Origin: Hemicordylus capensis
Taxonomy: Eukaryota; Chordata; Lepidosauria; Squamata; Cordylidae
NCBI RefSeq assembly: GCF_027244095.1
Contig: NC_069661.1
Location: 13,960,001 to 14,024,000, forward strand
Reading direction: 5' to 3'
DNA length: 64,000 nt
Positions 25,090 to 35,337 of the stretch are shown piece after piece. The notes under the pieces are model-generated. The model searched no databases. It saw nothing but the letters and a program-made list of their open reading frames with translations, and was not told the DNA's origin. Position 1 is the stretch's first letter. Each line of letters starts with the position of its first letter. Position numbers and translations under genes: made by a program.

Positions 25090-25340
25090 TTCTGACTCTT
25101 GCTAACTTAGCAAAGAAGCACCTTTTAAAGTGTTGATTCTCTTATATTTAGCAGGGGGAGAGCAACTGGCCCTGTCCAACCCCAGTACAGCATCCCTCCA
25201 GTGGCTGTTGCTGGTGTCTGCCTTATGTTTCTTTTTAGATTGTGAGCCTTTTGGGGACAGTTAACCATCTTTAGTTATTATTTTTCTATGTAAACCGCTT
25301 TGAGAACTTTTGTTGAAAAGCAGTGTATAAATATTCAGAA
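25090..25340 (+). mobile_element. L2-type retroelement 3' end, sense
   Basis: Contains 'agattgtgagccttttgggg' and 'gtaaaccgctttgagaactt', the conserved 3' end of L2-type elements, preceded by the body shared with 10755-11010 in reverse. Confidence 0.75.
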
Positions 25341-25433
25341 TAGTAATAGCTTTCTCTGTGTTATCAACCCTTCTTTATCCCTACCCCCAAACAATCAGGG
25401 TAATCAGTTGTTTTTGCACAGAGGAAAGGGTTA

Positions 25434-25748
25434 GGAGGAGATCTGGTCTTGTGGCAGCATGAATTGTCCCCTTGCTAAGCAGGGTCCACCCTGGTTTCCA
25501 TTTGAATGGGAGACATGTGTGAGCACTGTAAGATACGTTCTTTAAGGGATGAGGCCGCTCTGGGAAGAGTATCTGCATGCTTGCTTGCATGTAGAAGGTT
25601 CCACATTCCCTCCCTGGCATCTCCAGATAGGGCTGTGAGAGACTCCTGCCTGTAACCTTGGAGAAGCTGCTGCCAGTCTGTGTAGACAATACTGAGCTAG
25701 ATGAAGCAATGGTTTGACTCGGTATATGGCGGCTTTCCATGTTCCTAA
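25434..25748 (+). mobile_element. 5S-headed SINE with CR1-type tail
   Basis: Full-length layout: head gatctggtcttgtggcagc, 5S-rRNA-like stretch gctaagcagggtccaccctg ... gaatgggagac, then body and the tail ggtttgactcggtatatggc. The 5S similarity covers the internal-promoter part of 5S rRNA. Confidence 0.92.
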
Positions 25749-26006
25749 AGGTTAGGGTGACAATGAACACATTCTCCATGGAGTAATCTTTGGAGGACAT
25801 TCCTGCCCATTTTTATTTCCATTTCTCTGAGAACACTGATGAAATGTTTATACTTCTTGTGTTTTTAAAACCATTAAAGGTTTTTTAAAAAGCACTGTGG
25901 CACATTTGGCCACTGGAGGCCCAATAGGCACTGAATTTCTTAGACTGATACACAGGGTGAAGAAGTCCTTTCTTTTCTCCATCCTAAATCTCCTACCAAT
26001 CAGCCA

Positions 26007-26452
26007 TGTTGGAGATGAACTTCCAGTGCATCAACCTTTTGCACCAACTGTCCTAATGACCACTAGGGGCATTGGGAGTAGAGACAGTGAGTCAGGGTCT
26101 CCCTATCTGTCCCTACTCTATGACCCCTGAACTGACTCTGCAGCACTTCCTGTGCTGAGCCACAATCCTTCCTCTCCTCCTAGAGAGCAGATGGAAACCT
26201 CTCTCTCTCTCTCCTTACCTATCCACTATGTAGTCCTTTAGATTAGAGATAGGTCTTTCCTATCTAAGTGTATTTAACCAATAAATGTTTAGTGTTTAGT
26301 CATACAAGGATCTCCATGTGTTTTCTCTAAATAGCTGCAATATCCAAACCATCCTCTGCTACCTACTCTGTAACTGGAGTGTGTGCTCATTCCTTAGTGC
26401 TCTGCTGTTTCACCTATTGTGGGTTTAAAAAAAAATCAACAACCTCTAACAT
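26007..26452 (+). mobile_element. Solo LTR (family B)
   Basis: Starts TGTTGGAGAT and ends about CTCTAACA; same family as 1-230 and 9297-9696. Both flanks contain atcagc (left just before the LTR, right at 26452), the likely target duplication, with slightly uncertain edges. Contains an AATAAA. Confidence 0.82.
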
Positions 26453-26984
26453 CAGCTTCATTGGGTGACTCCTGCAATGAAAATGAGACAATTTAAAAAA
26501 AAAATGAGGAAAGGAGAAGTTGCTTGGAAACTGGTATTAGTTTTCTTTCTTTGTTCTAAATTGTTGAGAACTTAGCTGAGGCAGAGCAGCAGCTGAGGGA
26601 TCAAGGTGCCAACAACCTCCCCATGCTTTAGCCCCTGTGCATAGGGGCCCCCAAATCTAATTTGCAGAGGGTCCCCAGAATTTCCAGAACCTAACTACAT
26701 GGCTCAAATCTCAGCAAGAATACTCCAAGCTTTTGGGTCAAACTGGATAATACGACCGTTGCACGACTCGGGCCTGAATGCAGCCCCAAGTTGATCAGGA
26801 TGGCAGCAGGGAGGCTTTAACTCTTTGCCCTGCCACAATCACAATCAGCACAGATGTATGCACACACACAGAGACACTGTTTGATTTGGGATAGAAACTC
26901 CCATTGGCCCCAGCTGGGCAACTATCATTCATTTATTTTTCTGTTCTTTGGTAGTTACTTTAGTTTTTAATTTAGAATGTAATT

Positions 26985-27075
26985 TTTAATGTTGCCTGTT
27001 TGCTTTTTATTGTGCACCGCCCAGAGTCTCTGGAGTGGGCGGTATATTAAATGCCTCTAATTAATTAATTAATTT
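26985..27075 (+). mobile_element. L2-type 3' end fragment
   Basis: 'ttattgtgcaccgcccagag' then 'gtgggcggtatattaaatgc' and an (ATTA)n tail; a bare 3' end. Confidence 0.65.
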
Positions 27076-27316
27076 CTACCTCACACAGGAGTTAGGATGC
27101 AAGTACAGTCTTTCCAGATGATTCCACTTTCCAGATGGCAGCTTAAAATTGCTTTACAACCTATAGGCAAAGCCACAGCCTGCATTGGCTCTTATCTTGA
27201 TGTTTCAGGCTTAAATAGTTGTAAGTGCGTGAGAAAAAAATAGCAGCTGTTTTCTGTTGCAGATTTGCTCTGTCCTCGTCCTCCCACCACCTCTCAGCTT
27301 CTCCACACGCCCTCTC

Positions 27317-28186
27317 CAGTGGTGTAGCTATCATTGAGCAAATGGGTTCAAAGAACCCGAGGCCCCCAGCTCCTGAGGGGCCCCCAGCTCCACTCCTCCC
27401 TGTTTTCTTCATTATCTCCCTGTATTGGCACCGGTGTCCAAGAGGTTGTTTTTTGGATTCAGAGGCAATAAACTCAAATGAGTGTGACGGCTAAAGAGGT
27501 TTTTATTAGACAAAGCTGAATAAATGGTTTAAAGATGAATACAGAACAAAAGATGAAGCATATGTCTCTGATCTGGCGAGATCGTGTTCATCGCGGAGTC
27601 CACTGGACGATGAATGGAACATGACCCCTGGAACACCAGCCTATGCGCAGGGCTGTCCGGACCTCGGCCTACGCTGAACTCCCAAAGTTACTAGTGTCTG
27701 TGTGTGTCTTTCTTATACCATCACATTTCTCATACACAGCACCAAAGAAAGGGCTGCAAGCCCCTCACTTATCAGCAGTGTGTTTGAGCCTGGTGCACTC
27801 AGCCAGAAGCCAAGCACATTCCAATCTTAGGCAGAGCATCGCTCATCTTTTCTATATGTTGTGAGTAAGCCCCATCCGTGCCTAGCTGCGCTAATTGGCA
27901 TAATATAAACTTGCAGGGGTGCAGGTGGATGTGCAGTTTCAACAGAGAAACAAGCTAAGCGTACAGGGTTATTACAGTTCACTTCCAGAAAGGCCTAGAA
28001 GGAATCCTTTACACGCATGGCTGTAAGCAGTGCATAATGGTTAGCATGTGCAGAGGGGAGAAAGGGATCACACCACTAGGCCTCCTCGCCAATATCTTCC
28101 GCAGCATGCCACTACACTCTGTCACCCAGAGGGGCCTCCAGGGAGAGAAGCAAACACAGATCCCCTCTCCCCTAGCTACGCCTCTG
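27317..28186. mobile_element. hAT MITE split by an LTR
   Basis: Ends cagtggtgtagctat / tagctacgcctctg and a perfect 8-bp duplication gccctctc (27309-27316 and 28187-28194). Its own sequence (about 174 bp) matches the uninterrupted 170-bp copy at 52026-52195, including gggttcaaagaaccc. The remainder is the LTR fossil at 27421-28116. Confidence 0.9.
27421..28116 (-). mobile_element. Probable solo LTR nested in MITE
   Basis: The segment that interrupts the MITE starts TG and ends CA, about 696 bp, with 5-bp flanks ctccc and ctctg that could be a decayed duplication. On the minus strand an AATAAA lies near the 3' end (about 27505), as in an LTR. The family is not recognised; it could be gypsy-like or retrovirus-like. 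Confidence 0.6.
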
Positions 28187-28314
28187 GCCCTCTCCCTGCT
28201 TGTGGTGTGTATTTCTCTCTCTTGCCCCTCACCTCCTCTTCAAAATATTAGGTAGAAGCCATGGGATTTTACACCACTTCCTCCCATAGCCAGGAAAGCA
28301 TCCAGAAGGCTCTT

Positions 28315-28740
28315 CCAGTATTTACCCAAATACGAGATGATTCTGAATTTAAGATGAGCCCCTTTAAAAATAGAGGTTAACTGCAGATTGGAGGTAAAGT
28401 GTGGAGCGGCCTGGCATTTCCGTGGTTGTTTTTGGTAGAAAACAGGAGAGGTTTACCGTTGTTTTTGGTAGAATACAGGAGGGGTTTACCATTGCCTCCT
28501 CCCATGCAGTATGAGATAATGCCTTTCAGCATATTCCTATATCACTGCTGCCTGTATAGTAGCAGCGGGGATTTGAACCGGCAACCTTCTGCTTGTTAGT
28601 CAAGCATTTCCCCACTGTGCCATATTTTCCCCAAAGGAGGAGGAGTCTGAATTTAAGATGACCCCCTGATTAAGATGACCCCCTGATGAAATAACATGGA
28701 GGAAACCTACTTTTGGATTCAGGTAAATACAGTACATCTT
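28315..28740. mobile_element. Foldback element split by a SINE
   Basis: Outer arms 'agtatttacccaaatac' and 'ggtaaatacagta' with inner 'gaatttaagatga' phrases on both sides of an inserted SINE (28392-28635). A small palindromic DNA element is the simplest reading. Confidence 0.55.
28392..28635 (-). mobile_element. tRNA-headed SINE (Sauria type)
   Basis: On the minus strand it starts with a tRNA-like head holding an A box (tggcacagtggg) and B box (ggttcaaatcc), then runs to the Bov-B-like tail phrase 'ggcaatggtaaacccctcct'. Related copies are at 38575-38690 (tail) and 56440-57110. Confidence 0.78.
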
Positions 28741-28989
28741 ACATCTCATGAGTTAACTCCAGTTGCTGCTTAAAGGTTCACAGTTACCTGGGCTGCATAC
28801 TCAAGATCTCTTGCTGCAGATTAAATTACCTCTTTACACACCCGAAGCAAGCTTTTGAACTAACAGCCAGCAGTCAAATAGCAGTGAAATGGGAATTCCG
28901 CCTCTTCATCTCCCATTGCAAGGTAGGTATAATTATAGATTGAACAGCAAGTTTACTCTTAATGTACAAAGCCGTTTTCCAGGGATTCA

Positions 28990-29130
28990 GACTAAGAACA
29001 TAAGCCTGCTAGAACTGTGCTGTTGGAGCACACCAAAGGCCTATCTAAACCAGCATTCTGGCCCAACAGATGTCTCAGGAAGCAGACTTCCCTTGTTTGA
29101 CCCCCTAACGCTGCTGCACTGCAGACAAGG
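28990..29130 (-). mobile_element. CR1-type 3' end fragment
   Basis: 'agaacataagcctgctagaa' and 'accaaaggcctatctaaacc' are the antisense CR1 tail, as at 32893-32990. Confidence 0.65.
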
Positions 29131-29914
29131 GAAAGCACATTTCCAAGTCACAACGCCTTGAGGAGTGAAAGGTGGCATGGAGTTTGGCATTAAAACACAA
29201 ATGTGAGAATACATGTCACTTATGGGTCAGACACACCCTTGAGAGTGATTTCACAATTAATGCAATGAATATCTTTAAAGTCCCCAGTGTCCACTCTAAA
29301 GTCGCTTATGCAATAAAAGCAAGCCATTATCAAACAGATTTTCCAATATTGCTTTTTGATTGGATTTACAAATATAGAAAATTCAAACCCTCCAATTATT
29401 GTCTCTTTCGAAACATTCTTAGCGAGTGAACCTTTTTAGTTACAAAAAACCACTTTTGAGTCTCACTGGCCTTATCTATGTGCACGTTGTTAACATGAGA
29501 GAGAAAGCAGAAGAAAGACCGAATTGATATTTTATCCAAAACCTTTGCAATGTTTCACATGGAAAGCTTCAAGTTAGCGGCTACTGCAAATATATAAATA
29601 ATAAATGCAATAGTTTGACTAAGTATACATTCGATTTCCTTTCTTAATTCTCTCCTGCATTGACAGCACATTCTCCCCAATTTCTCCTCTTAATTCCCTT
29701 CCCTCACACATTAACATGACACAGGTACCTCAAGAGATAGTTTCTTGTTTTATACTGTATTGTTTTTAAGTTAGACGTATGCTGTCTTGAGAACACTGTG
29801 TGGTAGCTACGGTATATATTATGTATGTATCTAGCAACAGCTTCAAATGAACTTCTATGTATCACAATATAAAAACATTCAAATTACACACATAGGAAAT
29901 ACAGAAAGTATTTT

Positions 29915-29990
29915 ATATGGTGCAATCCTATGCAAGCTTACTTGAATGCACGCCCAACTTACTCCTAAGAAAGGGTGCATAAGATTGCAG
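29915..29990. repeat. Short palindromic repeat
   Basis: 'gtgcaatcctatgcaagctt' at one end and 'tgcataagattgcagc' at the other form an inverted pair around 'aacttactcc'. A related copy is at 59288-59392. Confidence 0.55.
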
Positions 29991-30449
29991 CTATTGAACT
30001 CCGAGTTGCAGTGCACAGGATGGGCTCTCATGAGAAACAAAGCCTGAGAATTGGGACCTGGGAAGCAAAACTGATTCCCGGTTAATTAAACTAGAACAGA
30101 AGAGCATGAACTTGTATTTGAAAGGATAAAAGCAGTAATGCATAAAAACTCTCCGTTACGCCCCAGCTAGCGAATACAGGGCTGGGATCGATCTCTCTCT
30201 CTCACTCCCCAAATAGAGAATTGCATCAGGCACATATTTGGGTCAGTAGTACAGAGTTCTGCTCCGCACCGAAAGCGTGAGGGAAAAACCCCCTTATATT
30301 ATTCGTGCACACTTCCGAACCGCAACAGGAGCTTTCTGGGCCGCTTTGCAAAGTTAATTCCAAGGACCAGTTTCCATCCTGCCGTCTGTATCTACCGGCC
30401 ACACCACCCTCCCTCTTGCACAAGGAAAAGCCTGAGGCTGTCCAGGGAG

Positions 30450-31480
30450 GAACCACCCGACGTCCTCCCCTCACACAGCCTCCCTCCCTCCCCACTTGCC
30501 TGGGCGCAGAGGCTTCTTCTTCCTGGGGGTCGGTGTCCGGCGTGCCCTCCTCGCCGATGTCGGGCAGGGTGAAGAAGAGCAGCTGTTTACCCGCTGGCGC
30601 CGCCCAAGCCGCGGGCTCTCTCGGCAAGGAAGGCGCTGCGAAGCGCGGGGAGCTGTTCCCACTGGGGTTGGCACCGCCACCGCCGGGAAGCTTCGCCGCC
30701 GTCCCTGCCCCGCTCCCGCCGGGAGCCACCCCCCGGCTTGTCCCTAGGAGAGCTGAGCTGCCCGAAGGCGCCAAGGCAGCGCTGCTGCGGGCAGGTAGAG
30801 ACGACGCGGTGCCCAGCGGGCACGGAGATGCCGGCAGCGGCAGCAGCGACTTCGGCGGAGGGGCGCTGGTGGCAGCAGGAGAATAAGGGGGAGAAGAGGC
30901 GGCGGCGGAGGAGAAAGGCTTGAAGAGTTGGGCGAAAACAGTGCCCAAGTCCAGCACCGCCACCTTCATGGTGTCGCCGACGCCTGGCCCAAGAAGGGTC
31001 CTCCGCGTCTCCTAGAGACCGACGCCAGGAGGAGCCGCTTTTCTCAGAGCCGCGAGGGGCTAGCTGGAGCCCCACCGCCTCTTTCTGCCAGCCTCGGGGC
31101 TCCTCTTTCTGCCACCCCCTGAAGCGCCGGGAAGGGAACGGCGCAAAACGCGACGATGCCCCGCCGTCGGAACACGCAGCCTGCTGCCTCTCTGCGGCGG
31201 CTAGGCCTGCCTGTCTCTTCTTCTCTGCCCACTAACAAGAGGGAGGGAGCGGCGGTTGCTAAGCTAAACAAAAACGGAGCCTGTCTCCAGCAATTGGGCA
31301 GCACTGAACTGCAGCGGCGGCAGAGCTTTCTCTCTCCCTCTCTGGGCATCGGGAAAGAGAGGGAGAGGGCGCCGCGGAGTGCGTGCGCACGTAGGGCTAA
31401 CTTGTCAGAAAAGGAAAACTTCTGGACTGGGCAGGGCGGCGAGCAGCCTTGTGGCTGGCCTCTTCTCCCTGCTGCACTTG
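30450..31480. promoter_or_regulatory. FAM149A: CpG-rich promoter region of FAM149A
   Basis: A sharp local rise in G+C and CpG compared with the A/T-rich flanks, covering exon 1 and about 500 bp upstream of the start codon (upstream means higher coordinates here). No TATA box is evident. Several long overlapping open frames on both strands in this block come from its composition. A CpG-island promoter is inferred; the transcription start cannot be placed by eye. Confidence 0.75.
30500..30969 (-). CDS. FAM149A: FAM149A, first coding exon
   Basis: The start codon at 30969-30967 opens MKVAVLDLGTVFAQLFKPF, matching the start of human FAM149A (MKAAVLDLGSLLAKLFE as I recall it). A long Pro/Ser/Ala/Gly-rich, low-complexity region follows, as in the human protein, and then the diagnostic FFTLPDIGEEGTPD near residue 130-145 (human LTLPDIGEEGASD). 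The exon is 470 bp, 156 codons plus two bases, and ends where the minus strand reads CCCAG|GCAAGT, a good non-canonical GC donor; no GT donor fits as well there. Frame reading past this point to 30226 is intron. The family's role is little known (its paralogue FAM149B1 is linked to cilia); function is not inferred here. The rest of the gene lies left of the window. Mapping next to a TLR3 relic agrees with the human order. Confidence 0.88.
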
Positions 31481-31857
31481 TCCGGAGCAAGACCTCTGAG
31501 AAAAACTCCTCTTGACACACAGAGCAAGGCAAGTGACTACAACACGACTCATCGCTGCAGCGATTATTCTGCCCTCACTCTCTTCTCCCCAACATCCTTC
31601 ATTTTGCATTAAAAACAAAAAAAAACCCCAAACCCACTGCCGACTGAACACTTTATTGTTATTCTCAAGAAAGGGCAACCTTCTAAAGGGCTCTGGATTG
31701 GGATGAGCCCAGCAGAAAAGGAGCCTTACGTCCTATTGGGCTCTGCAGGGGATTTGACAGCATGCATATACTCAAGCAAACAAGAGGGTATCTTCCACCC
31801 TCTTGGCCAGATTCCAGACAGTAGGTGAGAAATTTATTCTATTGCCAAAGTGTAGCT

Positions 31858-32000
31858 CAGGGGCGTAAGGAGGCTGGAGTGGGTCCAGAGACAAAATTTT
31901 AAGATGGGCCCCTCGCTGATACTTGCCTCTGGGGGGCCCCTCGAGGCATGGGGGCCCCCAGGCAGCCGCCTCCCCTTGCCTAATGGTAGTTACGCCCCTG
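31858..32000. mobile_element. hAT MITE, 'caggggcgtaa' ends
   Basis: 143 bp with inverted ends caggggcgtaa / ttacgcccctg and a perfect 8-bp duplication gtgtagct (31850-31857 and 32001-32008). Inner 'gagtgggtccagagaca' and 'agatgggcccct' phrases are shared with the elements at 38225, 48164 and 50981. Confidence 0.97.
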
Positions 32001-32081
32001 GTGTAGCTGTTCAAAACACTCCAAAGAGTGTTTTAAAACATGCCTTAGGATACAAGAGACAATCCTCAAATATCTCTCTCT

Positions 32082-32084
<3 letters not shown>

Positions 32085-32138
<54 letters not shown>
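32085..32138. repeat. (CA)n microsatellite
   Basis: About 25 CA units, preceded by a short (CT)n. Confidence 0.98.
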
Positions 32139-32141
<3 letters not shown>

Positions 32142-32149
32142 GGCAGGAA

Positions 32150-32325
32150 GCTTACTGGCTAGCACCAGTGAAATTAAACGGGAGCGGGGGCTGGATTCAA
32201 ATCCACACTCAGCCATAAAGGTCACAGGGTGACCTTGAGCCAGTTACTAACTTCCTGCCCTACCCTACAGGGTTGTTGTAAGGATAAAATTAGAGGGGCA
32301 TATATGCTATTTGCCGTTTCCATAA
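32150..32325 (+). mobile_element. MIR-type SINE
   Basis: Sense core phrases 'ggctggattcaaatccacac', 'ggtcacagggtgaccttgag' and 'cagggttgttgtaaggataa' match MIR-family SINEs. Diverged copy without clear ends. Confidence 0.78.
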
Positions 32326-32442
32326 CTAAAGGGCAGAATTAAAATAAAATAAAAGCAAAAACTATGGACTTTTGTGTTCAAAATCAAGGCACCTCGCTGA
32401 GTTGTGTTGGTGTTGACAAGTTCTGGGAGACACCGCACACAG

Positions 32443-32576
32443 CCGTGTTCCCTAACAGGGAGTGCCAGAGGTTGTTGACTACAACTCCCAGAATTCCCGG
32501 CTGCAGTGGTTTTTGCTTGGGGGTTCTGGGAGATGTGGTCAACAACATCTGGGAATCCCTGTTAGAGGGAACACTG
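32443..32576. mobile_element. Near-palindromic hAT MITE, 'cagtgttccct' ends
   Basis: Ends ccgtgttccctaacaggga and tccctgttagagggaacact pair over most of the 134-bp length (inner 'gttgttgactacaactccca' against 'ctgggagatgtggtcaacaa'), so a single strand would fold into one long hairpin. 8-bp duplication with one difference: gcacacag (32435-32442), acacacag (32577-32584). Confidence 0.93.
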
Positions 32577-32892
32577 ACACACAGTGGGAGCTTAATTAAC
32601 TCTGTGCCTTCCAGAGAAAAGAGCAACCTGGCACTTTCAGCCCAGTGTTGGGGAAGAATTTATCTCTGTAGTAAAGTGCACGTACCTGCTGTGTGTGTTG
32701 GGTTAAATACCAAACATGGGTAGTGTGGCATTATAACTGGAGAAGAGCAATTGCTACTTTTAAATTCTTGTTGCATTTTAATTGACAAATTGAAGTTCGT
32801 TCTAGTCTTCCCATTTTTCTCTACACTGAATGTGGGGGAGAAACGCACACACACACACACCCCAAAATCATACTTGGCAAGATACTTCATTA

Positions 32893-32990
32893 ATCATAAG
32901 AACTTAAGAACATAAGAACAGCCCTGCTGGATCAGGCCCAAGGCCAATCTGGTTTAGCATCCTGTTTCACACAGTGGCCCAGCAGATGCA
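32893..32990 (-). mobile_element. CR1-type 3' end fragment
   Basis: 'agaacataagaacagccctg' 'ctggatcaggcccaaggcca' and 'cacacagtggcccagcagat' are the antisense CR1 tail with its TTCTTA-type repeat end. Confidence 0.75.
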
Positions 32991-32999
32991 GAGGAGAAG

Positions 33000-33990
33000 C
33001 GATCTAAGTTGTAACTAGTTTAAGTTGCTAGTGGTTAAAACACATCCTGCACTGCTACCCACACTCCCAATTACTCCCGTGCACACACATATCCCAACGC
33101 GTCTCTTATTTGGGCAGTGGGATGTTGGCAACCCTAGATGGGAGAGTGGGAAATACTCTTATGACAATTCTTTGTAAACTGTATTCAAGCATTATTATTA
33201 TTAATATAGTTTCTACTGCTTTTATATTCTCATTCCCAGTGTTCTGGAATATAAGGGCACTAAATCACAAGTGATCACTTCGAGTAATCACCTCTTTATT
33301 TTCTAGACTGTGCTATATAATGGATGCCTGCAACCTGAGACATGATGTTAATTAATGAAAGAGATGTATAATATGGGTCAAATTATCTGGACATACCACT
33401 CATGAGATTTCCATTGACAAATGAAGCTTACAAGGTCAGATGTCATTGCCCTAACCGTTATAGTACTGAATTTTCTTAAGTAACTTACCCAGAGGGGCAC
33501 TGAGGTAATTTTGGAGTCTGGGCCTAAAGACCTTTGGAGCCCCCCACCCCCCCTCCCACCACTGCAAGTTAAGCATCATCCTGGCCCCTACACACATACA
33601 TTCACATCGTGACAAAGACAGTATTTTTAACATGGGTTCTTGAGCAACAAATAGCAACTGACTCACAATAATGTAAGGATGTATGACAGGTATATTCATG
33701 CAAATATGCACAGCAGAAACATTTCAAGATACAACTTAACATATTCCCATCCCACATATTTCTTTCCCCACTCCCCTCTCTGTCTCTAAAGCACCCGGCA
33801 CAGGCCATAACCATACTCGGCCACCAGGTGCAGTATGGGCCAGCAGCGACCACATCACCCAGAACAGACTAAGGAGGATTTGAGGGTCCCCAGGGGGTGT
33901 GGAGGCCCTGAAGCCCAGGGGTAAGACCTTACCTCTGAAAGTGGAGAGAGGGGAGACACTTCACAGTGCATCAGTCAACTTGCATACTTT
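33000..33990. other. Intergenic, decayed repeats only
   Basis: Contains a possible decayed hAT MITE (about 33492-33935, ends 'cagaggggcactgaggtaa' and 'ttacctctg') without a matching target duplication. No exon or RNA gene seen. Confidence 0.45.
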
Positions 33991-33991
33991 G

Positions 33992-35112
33992 TAGGAATGT
34001 GCACAAAGCATTTCAGCATCTCATTACAGAGGTGGCAAAACAATTTGAGCTGCCCCAGCCAAATCATTTCAGCAGGGGGTAAGTGGTAGCTGTCAGGAGC
34101 TTGTCCGTCTGGTGTCCGAGTCAAGGTCTCTGTCAAGGCCGCTGGAAGTTCCTCGGCTTTCTCTCCAGTCCATCTGTCTAGCATCTTTGTTGAGATCTTG
34201 GGCAGGGTTGCAGGTAGCTCCTTGGAGTCCTACCCAGTCTGCAAAGAAAACACAAGAGAACACTTTACTGGAAGTATCAGATTCAAACTGCCTTTCCCCA
34301 CAACTTGGTTCACTCACCAGATTTCCACAGGTCCAGAGCCCAACAAGGTGCAAGGCCTCCTCCACGGAAGGAATAGTGACTGGGCACAGCAGTCCAGTCA
34401 TGAGCAGGGAACAAGGGTTGGTCAGGAACAGCCAGAAACTCCAAAGCCAACATGAAGCTGGAATCCCCCAGCATCAGAGGCTGGGGCTGCAGCAACGCTC
34501 CAGGAATGGCACATTGCTTCTAGCAGCTTGGTTGTGGTCTGTTGGCAGATTTATAGTGCTTGGCTAATTGCCCTCCTCCCTCAGCCAGCTGCTGTAAATT
34601 CATCGTTTATCTGCCTTGTTACAGAGACTCTCACTTCATCTTAAAGGCTGAAGCTGCACATCACGCTGTTGCCGACACTTGGTATGCCTTCGTTCTTCAG
34701 GGGTAATCGCTTGTACTTCTAGCAGCTCCGAGTCTGACTGCTGACTCCCCAGCCTGTCTGCTTCTCGGGAGCTGCAGCCTCAACTTGGCCTGCCACAGCT
34801 TCTTCCTGCAGCCCGACAAATGAACTCTCCTCCTCTTGCTCTTCTGGAGGGTTGCCAACTTCATCCTCCTCTTCACTATCCAAGGGTAAGGACATGACAG
34901 TAGCTTTAAAAGGAGGAAGGCAGGTCTTACCTGCCCCTCTACTGCTGTTCTGCTGCCCGTGCCATCCCACAGCAGTGTTGTTTTATACTGACAGCGCCTG
35001 TGGGGGCTGCGGCAGAGCAACGGAGGGGCAGGTAAGACCTGCCTTCCTTTTAAAGCCATCACCCTCTACCCCCCCCTCCAGATGTGCATGAAACATTCTG
35101 TGTACATCCCTA
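33992..35112. mobile_element. hAT-like MITE, 'tagggatgtgca' ends, split by LTR
   Basis: Left end taggaatgtgcacaaagca, right end ttctgtgtacatcccta; flanks atactttg and atactaat agree in only five of eight bases. Apart from an inserted LTR (34091-34899) it is about 310 bp and holds a hairpin: 'aggcaggtcttacctgcccc' (34917 on) pairs with 'ggggcaggtaagacctgcct' (35025 on). Confidence 0.75.
34091..34899 (-). mobile_element. Solo LTR nested in MITE
   Basis: 809 bp, TG at 34091 and CA at 34898-34899, flanked by a perfect 5-bp duplication gtagc (34086-34090 and 34900-34904). On the minus strand a TATAAAT box lies near 34550. The size and 5-bp duplication fit a retrovirus-like or gypsy-like LTR; family not recognised. 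No internal coding region, so it is a solo LTR, younger than the MITE. Confidence 0.85.
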
Positions 35113-35117
35113 ATACT

Positions 35118-35200
35118 AATGGACCAAATGGTCACATAGAGATGCCCCAATGGTGTATTTTTTGTTGATGTCATCCACCCCGATCCAAGATGGCAGACAG
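35118..35200 (+). repeat. Dispersed satellite-like unit, partial
   Basis: 'catagagatgccccaatggt' and 'gatgtcatccaccccgatcc' match one unit of the 40510-41345 array. Confidence 0.7.
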
Positions 35201-35202
35201 AG

Positions 35203-35337
35203 AGGAGAGCTGGTTTTGTGGTAGCAAGCATGATTTGTCCCCTTAGCTAAGCAAGGTCTGCCCTGGTTACATACGAAAGGGAGACTATAAGTGTGAGTAC
35301 TGTAAGATATTCCCCTCAGGGGATGGATCCGCTCTGA
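35203..35337 (+). mobile_element. 5S-headed SINE, 5' part
   Basis: Head gagctggttttgtggtagca, 5S-like gctaagcaaggtctgccctg and 'agggagac', up to ggatccgctctg where the family continues with 'ggaagagc'. It stops there and runs straight into Bov-B sequence in the same orientation. Confidence 0.9.

Larger units (their letters stand above)
1..30499 (-). other. FAM149A: Probable FAM149A intron 1 (partial), repeat-filled
   Basis: FAM149A exon 1 ends at 30500 on the minus strand and no second-exon coding sequence (human second exon carries a conserved NVQKAIDKY-type stretch) is visible to the left. The whole left half of the window is therefore inferred to be the first intron. Stretches not listed separately (for example 240-860, 4290-5860, 12240-13640, 13940-17430, 22860-23890, 29130-30200) are A/T-rich or repeat-derived sequence in which I see no exon. 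This rests on the exon 1 call and would fail if exon 2 were found inside it. Confidence 0.5.

Noticed and set aside
25465-25520. 5S-rRNA-like sequence (also in the other 5S-headed SINEs)
   Set aside because: Only the middle of 5S rRNA is present and it is fused to a SINE body; not a 5S gene.
28560-28625. tRNA-like sequence with A and B boxes (also near 44240-44290, 57030-57100 and 60020-60060)
   Set aside because: These are heads of SINEs joined to SINE bodies and tails, not tRNA genes.
30226-30499. Continuation of the FAM149A frame past the donor
   Set aside because: Similarity to FAM149A stops at the CAG|GCAAGT donor; the following residues are low-complexity intron reading.
30305-30886. 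Plus-strand frame of 193 codons opposite FAM149A exon 1
   Set aside because: It is the antisense shadow of a GC-rich coding exon; the minus frame matches a known protein.
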